The notes under the pieces: model-generated
Told to the model about the DNA's origin: nothing
Databases searched by the model: none
Seen by the model: the letters and a program-made list of their open reading frames with translations, nothing else
Source: Plantago elongata
Lineage: Eukaryota > Streptophyta > Magnoliopsida > Lamiales > Plantaginaceae
NCBI GenBank assembly: GCA_036897095.1
Contig: JAYMSP010002868.1
Span: 1-22,152 of the forward strand
Length of the DNA: 22,152 bases
Direction of reading: 5' to 3'
Shown here: in pieces, positions 1 to 8,800 of the stretch
How positions within the stretch are numbered: position 1 is the stretch's first letter
How the letters are laid out: every line of letters begins with the position of its first letter
Position numbers and translations under genes: made by a program

Positions 1-115
1 AATAAGGTGCATGTGAGCCGGAGTCTGATCCGAACCCATAAAACGGTTCAATCAATAACAACTGAGATGGGTGAAGGGGCGTGAGTTTGTGAGTGGAGGA
101 ATACTGGAATATCAT
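1..115. other. Open reading stretch running off the left edge (strand unresolved)
   Basis: Both strands are open here, so an exon of a gene lying mostly outside the window is possible. On the minus strand an ATG at 115-113 opens a frame that stays open for about 38 codons to base 1 (begins MIFQYSSTHKLTP). On the plus strand frame 1 is open from base 1 to a TGA at 82-84 (ends TVQSITTEMGEGA), which would suit the last codons of a gene ending here. I recognise neither peptide, and neither is long enough to decide. The bases are less AT-rich than the DNA that follows, which mildly favours coding or transcribed sequence. Confidence 0.25.
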
Positions 116-230
116 TTTTTTGTAGCTGGAAAATAGAGAATACACGTTGAACAAATTGCAAAAATGAAATGACACTTTAAATACTTTTACAAGTGAAATG
201 AAAATTTTACATGTGAAATAACACTGTCAT

Positions 231-282
231 GTCCCACATTGGGGCTTATTATATTGTATATATATATATATATATATATATA
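231..282 (+). promoter_or_regulatory. USE-like motif (231-240) followed by a TA microsatellite (257-282)
   Basis: The ten bases gTCCCACATT differ by about one base from the plant upstream sequence element (RTCCCACATCG) that, with a TATA box, drives snRNA and some snoRNA genes. Thirteen TA dinucleotides follow 17 bp later and could act as a TATA box. The same CCCACATTG core is also common at plant LTR ends, so this may be transposon sequence or chance. The transcript that would start near 290-300 does not match any snRNA I can recall. Confidence 0.25.
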
Positions 283-283
283 A

Positions 284-1460
284 GTTCTGGGTCTTTGTAT
301 GCTGTGGACCTGTGGTGCTAATTCAGGTAGTAAGGCTAAATATCTTAATTGTGATACTGAATGATGTAGGGACTCACAGCTGGGGGTTTTATATACATTG
401 CCCTTGGAGTGTTGGCCGAGATGAACAGTGGCACCTCCGCTGTAAAAAGTACAGCAATCCAATTAATCTCGTTGATGCTGGGTATGTCTGTTGCCCTTTT
501 TATATCACTTGTAGAATAATTGCAGTAATACCATTTTGTTGTTCGTCTTAAATTACCCTTGAGGTTCTAAAGCTGGACATGTTGAGGAAATCTGTGCTTG
601 TACAATTTTATGTACTACTCTTGTTCTTTAACCCTATAGTCTGAAAGGATATTCACAAAATGGATCTGTATAGAACAGTACTTACAAGGAGGCATTTACC
701 ATCAACGGAATGAAAGCAGAACATACAAATATTTTGTTGAATCTGAGAAGTTTTAACTTTCCAAGAACTCTTCTTCATTACCTATGCTAAACCTGATCCA
801 GTCCCAAGGGTTTCTTTATTGCAAATTTGTGTTGTTTGGTTGGCTGCATTTGGTTTGATACTTGAATCTTTTGCTCTTTTTTTATAAGATTTTATCAATC
901 AAGCATCCTACATTTTCATTTGCTAGCAATTGGTGAATCTAGGATCTCTATTTGAATCTTTTAGCATGCTTCAGCTGTAAGAGCCGATCAGGACAATATC
1001 TCAGCCAAGTGAAACGGTTGGCTTGCTTAAATAGCACATTGGCTCATCTCCACCCTTTCGCTATCATATTCTCTTCTATTTTTTAGGAGTAGTTTCTCTC
1101 AGCTATTAATTGTTATTATCGTTACTGATTTTATCTTGCCTTCTACCACCTTATACTAACACCCCCAATCTGAAAGCATGTAAATGAGTTATAAACTTAA
1201 TCTTGTTCAATCAAGATGTCCCAAAGTTTACAGGATTAGTACCGCATCCACCTACTTGGAAGCCCCTAAGAGCAATGTTTTTGTATCTTTAGCTGGAAAT
1301 AGGTTAGTACAACACACCAAGATATGCATAGAAGTAATTACTTGATAGGAGGAATTTGATAGCATAATCTAATCTTAATCTGTTTAAATTAAAATGCCGA
1401 AACTCCTTAACGTCTATAGTGATGCTCTAAGGGCTTAGAAATTGTGCTTCTTGCAAACGG
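284..1460. other. Intergenic, no recognisable gene
   Basis: Short open frames occur (for example 312-551 on plus), but they show no domain, no coding-like composition and no convincing start. The part next to 1461 should contain the 3' untranslated region of the minus-strand repeat-protein gene. I found no convincing AATAAA signal for it. Confidence 0.5.
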
Positions 1461-2231
1461 TTACTTCCCATTATCTCCTCGAACAATGTGAGGCCTCTTG
1501 CGTGGTGTTCCTGTAGGAAGATCTACAGACTTCCTCCAAAAGCTTCGTGCTGTTCCAGCTGGAATATCTACAGACTTCCTCCAAAAGCTTCGTGCTGTCC
1601 CGGATGGAATATCTACTGATTTCCTCCCAAAGCTTCGTCCTGTTCCAGTTGAAAGATCTACAGAATTCCTCCCAAAGCTTCCTGCTGTCCCAGAAGGAAT
1701 ATCTATGGAACTCCTCCCAATGCTTCGACAAAATCTTTTGTCCTGCTAATATACAGTGAAAACTATAATTATGCTTGAAACATCGACATCTGAACACTAC
1801 TACACTTGCAACCATGGGCTGAAAGAGAAACTTACAATACCAACCAATGTACTTGCTGAAGGGCAGTCCACTGGCCTGTCTTCCTCCGGTGGCTCGGCTG
1901 GGTGATCGATTGGCCAAAACTCAATGTAGCTCTCCGAAACATCCATGTTCGTATTCATGCTGTTGCCCTGCCATGCTTTCTTGCCTTCTCTGTCAACCTA
2001 ATAACACATTTCAAATCTCATAAGAGGCTAAACAATATCCTACCTTGAGTTGTGCTCAAACTATTCCTATTTGATTTTGTGGTAAACAAATGAATCTTGA
2101 ATGCGGAAACAGTGAAGTGAAGAAGATGGGAACTGTGATTTCTAGACCATGGTATGTATATATACTATGTAGAGAAGAAGACTATTGGGGAAGAGAGAAC
2201 TTACAAATTCATACTTTCTTGGGAAATCCAT
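1461..2231 (-). CDS. Small three-exon gene: basic 15-residue-repeat protein, family not recognised
   Basis: The model is join(2231-2205, 1997-1836, 1745-1461) on the minus strand, giving 157 residues. Exon 1 has only nine codons (MDFPRKYEF) and ends at a consensus GTAAGT. Exon 2 begins VDREGKKAWQGNSMN and is acidic and proline-rich (SYIEFWPIDHPAEPPEE). It also ends at GTAAGT. Exon 3 starts after a TTAGCAG acceptor and runs to TAA. Both introns are phase 0. Residues 70-144 are five consecutive 15-residue repeats resembling RSFGRKSVDIPSGTA, and the tail reads PRKRPHIVRGDNGK. There is no signal peptide or membrane segment. The ATG at 2231 is the first in its frame, because an in-frame TAG lies upstream. 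The repeat region is strongly basic with RKS and RSF sites that kinases could use, which is inference. I do not recognise the family and assign no function. Frame continuity across all three exons is the main support; further 5' exons cannot be excluded. Confidence 0.72.
1503..1727 (-). repeat. Five tandem 45-bp units coding for 15-residue repeats
   Basis: The period is exactly 45 bp. In the coding frame the units read RSIGRSSIDIPSGTA, GSFGRNSVDLSTGTG, RSFGRKSVDIPSGTA, RSFWRKSVDIPAGTA and RSFWRKSVDLPTGTP. Because 45 is divisible by 3, frames free of stops stay open in every unit, which creates long spurious ORFs on both strands. Confidence 0.9.
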
Positions 2232-2451
2232 ATGGAGAAGTGATAAACAGAAGGCCTACCCGTAGCCAATATATGTAGATAGAGATTGGTCGAGAAAAGG
2301 GAGTGTGTGTACTGTGTAGTAGTGAAAGACAAAGATTTAGTAGGCATGATTTGCAGATCAGCTCTATGACTCTACTGTGAAAAAAGTAGAGAAAAATAGA
2401 TTCCGATAAATTTGCTCCTAACTTTGTTTTTAACCTTTATTAACTTTAGTC

Positions 2452-2457
2452 TTTATA
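2452..2457 (-). promoter_or_regulatory. Candidate TATA box of the repeat-protein gene
   Basis: The minus strand reads CCATATAAAG here, about 220 nt upstream of the ATG at 2231. Transcription would start near 2420-2427, giving a leader of roughly 190 nt. The leader would contain an out-of-frame AUG at 2347. Confidence 0.45.
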
Positions 2458-3327
2458 TGGGACCCTTTGTTTCTAATCTGATTTACTTTAAGAGGAGATC
2501 CACCGATTTGTTTGAAAACACAATATACCATTTTTGCGTTTCTTTTCTTGGAAATTGTTGTCTTTGAGAGAAAGAAAGAACAATATGAGATGACAAAAAG
2601 AAAGCCAAAGTTGTAAAGCTAAGAAGCATCAACACATAGCCGACTTGGTTCGAGGCCTTTGGGCACCAAATCTTTCATATTGTTATACATAGTTTGAGAA
2701 AAAACTATCTTTGAAAAGGTTCTAATTTAGTTTTGTTACCAAGAAACTATCGATACTAACATTTTGCATTTAACCCTCTAAACTTATGTTAATGTGAGCG
2801 ATTCGTCTCCTCAACTTTCAAATTAGAGCTATCCGCAGGGCGAACCCGGAAAATCAAGTAAGGCGAAGCAAAATGTCATAAGAAATGCACATCATAATTG
2901 GGAATGGAGGGAAGTAAAACAGCCTTCAAGTGCACTAAAAGAATAGTTGCCAGCTTATCAGTACACAGTAGTAGTGTTAGCAAGGATCTTGACCTTTATG
3001 GCTGTAAACAGAGACTAATTGCTAGCCTCATGAGAACATCTCAAAAGACCAATCATTTTAGCTACTACTGGTGCTCATTTTCTTGTTTCTATTTAACTGA
3101 TCATTTTAGCAAGAATGTTAAGTCTAACTGAGCTGATCAGCTTTCTAATCAGAAACTGCTCATCCTCATGTGAAATAACCTGTGGAGTGATGGGATTGTT
3201 GTGCTGAACAGATCATTTGAGAGTAAAATTTAACATGAACAATTAAACTTCAACTGCAGTAAAAACCTTCGAGTCACCCCTAATCAATAGGTCGGGAATT
3301 CGAGTCACTTTAGTTGTTTAGAAAAAA

Positions 3328-3475
3328 ATCAGTTCTTTTCAACTTAAAATCAATTCAGTTCAGTTAAATTTATTTCAGTTCAGTTCGGCTTAATTATAAT
3401 TTATATCTTACTTCAGTTCAATTCAGTTCAATTCAATTCAGATCAGTTCAATTCAGTTTAATAAAATTTCAGTTG
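3328..3475. repeat. Degenerate pentamer array (TTCAG / TTCAA)
   Basis: Consecutive copies of TTCAG, TTCAA and TTCGG fill most of this stretch, interrupted by a short AT-rich piece near 3390-3410. A tRNA-B-box-like string (GGGAATTCGAGTC) lies just before it near 3294-3306, which hints at a transposon tail but is not sufficient to name one. Confidence 0.6.
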
Positions 3476-3669
3476 ATGAGAACAACCTTAGTGGGCATTG
3501 CATTGAATCTTGACCTATGTGGCTGTATGGATCCTTTAAAGCCTCCAAGACATTACAAAAGACTACTGATCATTTGAGTTTCTGTATATGGTCGATTCGC
3601 ATTGAGTTTTTTTTCTGGAGTCATATTAAAAAAAAATTATCAGAAGAATATCGAAACATCGAAAAGACC

Positions 3670-3771
3670 GATGCTCTTACACATTAGTCTAAACTCAAGC
3701 TCTCGTGAGCTAGCTTGAGTACAGATGCTCTTACACATTAGTCTAAACTCAAGCTCTCGTGAGCTAGCTTA
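3670..3771. repeat. Two tandem copies of a 54-bp unit containing a palindrome
   Basis: The unit begins GATGCTCTTACACATTAG at 3670 and again at 3724 and is nearly identical in both copies. Each copy contains an inverted repeat, CTCAAGCTC...GAGCTAGCTTGAG, that could extrude as a hairpin. The second copy is cut short on its right side. Confidence 0.85.
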
Positions 3772-3856
3772 ACCATCTCTCACAACATTCATCACATCTA
3801 CCACACAATGTTACACTACTATCTAAACAGGGGACTGATTTCAAGCTACCTCATCA

Positions 3857-3974
3857 TCACGTCTTTGACTCTAACCGAGTTGATCACCTTTCTTTCCAAT
3901 GAGCATGCTCGTGTATTTTGACTCTAACTGAGTTGATCATCTTTCTTTCCAATGAGCATGCATGCTCATGTGTT
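3857..3974. repeat. Imperfect tandem duplication, about 57 bp per copy
   Basis: The string TTGACTCTAACYGAGTTGAT followed by CTTTCTTTCCAATGAGCATG appears twice in succession, with a few substitutions and an extra GCAT in the second copy. A weaker relative (TCTAACTGAGCTGATCAGC) lies near 3122-3141. Confidence 0.8.
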
Positions 3975-4250
3975 GTGTAGTCTTGTAGAATTCTATAGGG
4001 GCTTATGTAATATATTTATACTTTTTCTAAATTATATACCACGTAACCTTTTTTTCCACTCGAAACAAAAACCTTTCAAAAAAAGTAAATTATTGTAACA
4101 CAAAGCTTGATGCGGATAATAGTTTCGTTATTGAGCAGTAAAATGTTGAAATAAGATTGTAAATCACTTATACAACACGAATTAACCCTAATTTGCACTA
4201 ATTTCTCTTCTAATTCTAAAAAAAAAGCAAGAACTCCTAAACCAAAATTG

Positions 4251-4328
4251 CTATGTCTTTGAAAAACCGAAGTACTGGTACAAGGATTTAACGATGGCAA
4301 AATTGTTGGTTTCTTCATCATCGTCCAT
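4251..4328 (-). CDS. Possible short ORF or first exon, 25 codons
   Basis: An ATG at 4328 in a good initiation context (AACATGGAC) opens a 25-codon frame beginning MDDDEETNNFAIVKSL and closing with TAG at 4251-4253. About 110 nt upstream on the same strand is a TATA-like CTATATATAC, and the DNA between looks like a plant leader. The peptide resembles the start of a larger protein. A donor inside it (TTCG followed by GTTTTT) could lead to further exons, but I could not find a matching downstream exon. It may be a small gene, a gene remnant or chance. Confidence 0.25.
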   Translation of the reverse strand: MDDDEETNNFAIVKSLYQYFGFSKT

Positions 4329-4436
4329 GTTCGATTCATGCAGAATTGGGATTCGAATTACTTTGATTTGATGAAGGAGTTGTGGGAGTTAATTTGAGAA
4401 TTGTGGAAGTAAATCAGGGTCTGCGATTGGGAATTG

Positions 4437-4444
4437 TATATATA
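4437..4444 (-). promoter_or_regulatory. Candidate TATA box, minus strand
   Basis: TATATATA on the minus strand, about 110 nt upstream of the ATG at 4328. The spacing would suit an 80-nt leader. The motif is common by chance in AT-rich DNA. Confidence 0.3.
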
Positions 4445-4561
4445 GATCGAGAAAAGGTGTAGAGAGAAGAATCGGAGGGAAGTGAGTATGGAAAATAGTA
4501 GATGAAAAAGAGAGGAATTGGAAGGAATTAGGTTATGTAAATGGAGTTCTTTTTCCCTCAC

Positions 4562-5500
4562 TATGGAATTGGTGTTCCATTAACACCATTTAAACTTTGT
4601 ATCACAACTAAATTTTTCAAAAGACTTTAGTGCGGAGAAAAAAAAAAAAAGGTCGGGTAAATTAAAATGTGCAAAAGTAATAAATTGAAAAAAATCCATC
4701 TTTTTATGCACTAATATATGTTTGCGCTTGATTAAAGATAAAAATATACTTGATTAAAACTTGTGATAGTGTGATTTCGATATGAAAAATGTCTTTTTTT
4801 AATATTTTATTTTTATTATTATTTTAATTTTAAAAAATAAGTAACCACCACAGATAAACAATTCAACAATTGATTCTAACTACTTTAAGTTATTAAGCTA
4901 TTAGTGAGTTTTATTTTAATTAAAATAAACTAATTATATTTTTGTTTTAAAAACTAAATTTTTTGATTTTATTAATTTAAATTGGCTTGAATCAATATAT
5001 CAAACACTACTGACTTTTGTCCATAATCTACTTCAGTCAATTTGCAAAAACAAATAAAATTCTTCAATATTTTATCAACTACATTATAATTAAGCTTGAT
5101 GTATTTTTTTTGAATGAATTATATCATATATATGAATATATTAATAGTTTAATATGTATATCAAGGCATTTATTGAAACTTAAAAGCTAATTATTGATGT
5201 TATTACGTCTTAGCTTTGCTAAACAGAACCCTGTTTATGTGATGTTGGAAATATCATGCCTTTTAGTTTGCAATAATTGATCGTAACTAACGATTTGGTG
5301 AATTACAGAACCCTAATGTTTTCTCAACATCAACAAAAAAAATTGAAGCAGACATGAATATGGCTAGCTAATTGGTTCATTAATTCATGCATGTATTTAG
5401 GGTGAAGGAAAGTCCCGTTCAAACGAAAATGTCAATTCGCTAAGCATAGATATCCACAACTTCTGACCTGTAGTCTATGTAATCTTCACTCACCAAAGCA
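4562..5500. other. Very AT-rich intergenic DNA
   Basis: No gene-like sequence was seen. Between about 4680 and 5160 the DNA is dominated by runs of A and T with motifs such as TTTAATTAAAATAAAC, of the type often associated with matrix attachment. That association is inference only. Confidence 0.5.
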
Positions 5501-5893
5501 CCAAGTGCTTGCTTTCAATTCTCACTTGTGCTTTGATGCTTTGTTTTTGTCCCAAAAAGGAAAAGAAAAAAAAAGCATCTAATTGTTCAAAGGAAGAAAA
5601 GAACCAAAACTAAATAGTCACATCACAGAATCATAAGTAAACATGAAGTTTTCTTAGTTTGTAGTTTGTTCATCTGCTCTGGATGCTAACAGTTACACCA
5701 TATCCACCTTCAGCAACACAATTTGCACATTTCCTGCATTTGTAACCACAACTAGGCAATGTTATTCTTATTACTACTAGCTCAAAACCAAAATATTTGT
5801 TATATAAAGACAATTAATGCTAATGTACCTCCAGTTTGATGATGGTTCTTTCTAACTCTTCACCATCCAAATTCTTGATCCCAACACATTCCA
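5501..5893 (-). other. Presumed 3' untranslated region of the IDD gene, with a possible intron
   Basis: Downstream of the IDD stop the minus strand contains a donor-like GAG|GTACAT at 5828 and an acceptor-like AAATGCAG ending at 5734. These would delimit a 95-bp intron in the 3' untranslated region. No canonical AATAAA was identified, so the 3' end of the transcript is not placed. Confidence 0.35.
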
Positions 5894-8800
5894 TCACTTG
5901 TAATTATTATTATTGTTATTATTCGGCCCTCCAAACGCTTGGCTCTGTGAGGAATTGCTAGTGTTACCACCCTGTGAATCCAACGAAGCCGCCACATCCA
6001 TCTGTCCCACCCCGAGGAAGTCCCTCGTCAATCTACCGTCTTGCTCCAAGCTACCGAACCCAGAAGGTGCACCCCCATCAAAAACAGGCAGCTTGCTACT
6101 TCCATTAACATTAAACCTGGACCTTTCGTTGTAATGATCGTCGTCGAGCTCTTGGACATTTGCACCATACATCCCTCCGAACATTGATGTGGGGCCGCCT
6201 CCACCAGCAGCAATGGATGTCATCAAGTCGTGCAGATGTCCCCCTCGGTTATCACCAAAGACTGATGCCCCTCCAAAGTTGTCAGCATTGAGACTACTTG
6301 GTTGGTAGACTTCAGGCTGTTTCCCAAAGCATTTCATCAGTGAGTTTGAAGCACCAGCATTGTTTGAAGTGGTTGAGCCCAACTGTGCGGCCTTTTGGAG
6401 CAATGCAGTTGCAGACATGTGTGCAGCATTCTGGTTTTGAGCGGCCTGCGGTGAATTGCTGTAGAGTGACGGCATCGCTGCACTCATTATATTGCCTGAG
6501 AAGATCATGTGATCATATATAACAGTTGAGTAACTAAGTACAGGGAAAATCACTTCACAATGCTAAAACCACTATTTTTGTAGATAATGATGTGTGTTTT
6601 CCAGATGTTTTGGAAATTTTGTTTCCTAAGAAATTCACATGATAGTTGTATTTTAGGTGGCAATCTAATTTCATTTAGATCAGCATTCATGTATTTATTT
6701 AGGTCAAGAGAAGTATGCATTCAATCCGTCAAGATATACGACAAGACTCGACTTCAACTTGAAGAAAAACTCATCTCCTAGTATATTGTGTTTTGTATTA
6801 AACATCTTATAATATTTAGTTTTCATTTCCAAGTTGGATTAGACTAGCTAATTTATATTTCTATATAAGCATAGGCTGTTTATTATTTCTTGTACACACT
6901 CTCTTACTTTGATTATTATTAATCTTTTATCAATATAGATTTTTCTCAATTTCTATATTGTAACATGGTATAAGAGCCAATATCATCCTCCTTGAATTGT
7001 TCTATGCAATATACTACTACATTGTTCTATGCAACATCCTATTCTAAAAAAAAAATTACTTCATTCCGCTATATATATATATATATGTTTTCTTTATCAA
7101 AATTGGCTTGATTCTCTATTTTGGAATCTGCTCTCACCGTTGATCTTGGACAGCTCTGGTCCCTATTTGACTACTCTAGGCTTACTACTTCTTTTAATGA
7201 TTTATTTGTCTTGTACTACTTTGGTCCCTCTTTTTGCTAGCTCTGGGGCTTTTTCCATGTGATAAGTTATCAATTACCTCTTTTGTCTTATGGGCCTATC
7301 TCTTTGAGATCATATATTGATCTCCTCTCCATCTCCGCCTGCTCAGGGCCTATTTCTCTCTACCTGCTCTAGGTATTACTCTATTGTGATCATACGTTGA
7401 TCTCCTCAAATTTGATCTCCTCAAATTTTATATCTGCCTGCTATGGGTGGATCTCTATCTATACCTGTTCTGGGTGTTTATATTTTTGTTTGCTCTGAAT
7501 GGATCTCTATCTATGCTTGCTTTGGGTGTCTCTGTATTTCCTGCTCTGGGTTGCTCTACTATTGTTATGGATCTTCTTTTCCCTCTTTTCTATTCAAGAT
7601 GAACATTTGTGATATTCATGTTCCTCTTGAGGGTGGGTGTCAAGATATACAACAAGATTCGATTTCAACTTGAAGAAGAAATCATCTCCTAGTCTACTTA
7701 GTATATTGTGTTTTGTATTAGACATCTTCTAGTATTTAACTTTTATTTTCTAGTTGAATTAGACTAGCTAGTTTATATTTCTATACACGCATAACTTGCT
7801 TATTATTTCTTGTACACACTCTCTTACTCTAATTATTATTAATCTTCTTTCAATATAGATTTCTCTCAATTTTCATAATTGCAAACATTCTGTTATAAGT
7901 ATGTGTCGTATGATTTGCCTATTTCTAAATGAGGCCACAAGCAAATTAATGATCTTGGACATACAAGGTGCAGTCAAAACGACCCAATTCGGTAGGGTTG
8001 ACGTGAGTGGTGAGTGCACTAGGGAGGTGGAGCATTTCGTAAATTGTTGAGACAATAAGTGCGAAGATGGTTGTTTGTAATCTTCTCTTAATTGAGCCAT
8101 TTGAAGTTATTGTTTGGACTTTTGTGAATGCGCTGATAGCTCATTACCAATGCTAAAATTTGAATTGAAAATTTACCTGATGAGAAGAGGTTGGAGTCTT
8201 CCCCACCACCGGACTGGTGACCACCGTTCATTGCACTAGTATTATTGCTGTTGCTGGGGAAGAAGCTTAGGTTAAAAAGGCTTGGTGGCGTGGTCGAAGA
8301 ACTACCAATGGAAGCATTGTTGTTGAGTTGAGGAAGTTGCATTAACCCATGAAGTGTTGAGGACTTGTTTGTTTGCATCAATCCAAGTGGAGGTTGGTTC
8401 TCTTCATGGTTTGGCACCTGTGATTGCATGAACATAGACTGTGAAGACTGCATATTACGGCTGGATGACGGGCTTGGATGGAACTGCGGGCTCATGAGGT
8501 TGTCGAGTTGCGGCCCTGGGCGACTACTGTTGCCGAGACGGAGCATGTCATGGTGAGTGCTTGCCATAGGCTGGTGGTTCATCTGATGATGGTGGTGATG
8601 GTCTTGTTGTGAGGACATTTGGGAAAGGCTTATTAGATGTGAACCGATGCTGTTTAGGGAAGGTGGGTTGAGGTTTCTTGCACTCTCTTGAGCCAGAGCG
8701 TCGCAAAAGGCCCTGTGTGTGATAAAACTGTCGCGCCTGTGAAAAAGAAAAAACTTGTACGATTTTAACTCCGGTGATATACAAAGATGTTACATATACG

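Larger units (their letters stand above)
2460..4250. other. Intergenic with local duplications, no supported gene
   Basis: The stretch is a patchwork of diverged duplicates. A segment near 2980-3075 is repeated with changes near 3505-3580 (shared core CTTGACCT..TGGCTGTA, then CAAAAGAC). A TTCAG pentamer array lies at 3330-3470 and two local tandem duplications at 3670-3960. The plus-strand frame at 2898-3131 (77 codons) overlaps the first duplicated segment and is probably incidental. Confidence 0.5.
6727..7887 (+). mobile_element. TRIM-like non-autonomous LTR retrotransposon inside IDD intron 3
   Basis: Two direct repeats of about 240-250 bp flank a 672-bp interior. Immediately after the left repeat is TGGTATAAGAGCC, one base from the initiator-tRNA-Met primer-binding site TGGTATCAGAGCC used by plant copia elements. 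Immediately before the right repeat is the purine tract GAGGGTGGG, followed by TG. These mark the element as plus-strand, antisense to the IDD gene. The interior has no gag or pol. Its size and short LTRs fit the TRIM class, mobilised in trans by an autonomous copia-type element. No matching 5-bp target duplication is visible, consistent with age. Confidence 0.85.
6496..8176 (-). other. IDD intron 3 (1681 bp), host to a TRIM-like element
   Basis: The donor is TCATCAG|GTAAAT at 8176 and the acceptor TCTTCTCAG ends at 6496. The intron is phase 1 and rejoins as GGC (Gly386). About 1.16 kb of the 1.68 kb is an LTR retrotransposon inserted antisense, so the intron was probably only about 0.5 kb before insertion. 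Confidence 0.9.

Noticed and set aside
1498-1749. Plus-strand 83-codon frame with STDFLQKLRAVPAG repeats
   Set aside because: It is the antisense of the 45-bp coding minisatellite. The minus-strand frame joins to upstream exons through consensus splice sites, whereas the plus frame has no such support.
1471-1917. Long minus-strand frame (148 codons) across exon 2, intron and exon 3
   Set aside because: It reads through a good GTAAGT donor and uses another frame of the repeat. The spliced model gives matching phases and a coherent protein.
4358-4561. Minus-strand 67-codon frame beginning MREKELHLHN
   Set aside because: It crosses the candidate TATA box and leader, is driven by T- and C-rich composition and has no domain.
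5913-6522. Plus- and minus-strand frames overlapping IDD exon 4
   Set aside because: They are other-frame shadows of the exon that carries the conserved SATALLQKAAQ and TRDFLG motifs.
7029-7673. Two plus-strand frames inside the TRIM-like element
   Set aside because: They arise from the degenerate CTGCTCTGGG repeats, and the second runs into the right LTR. No gag or pol similarity was seen.
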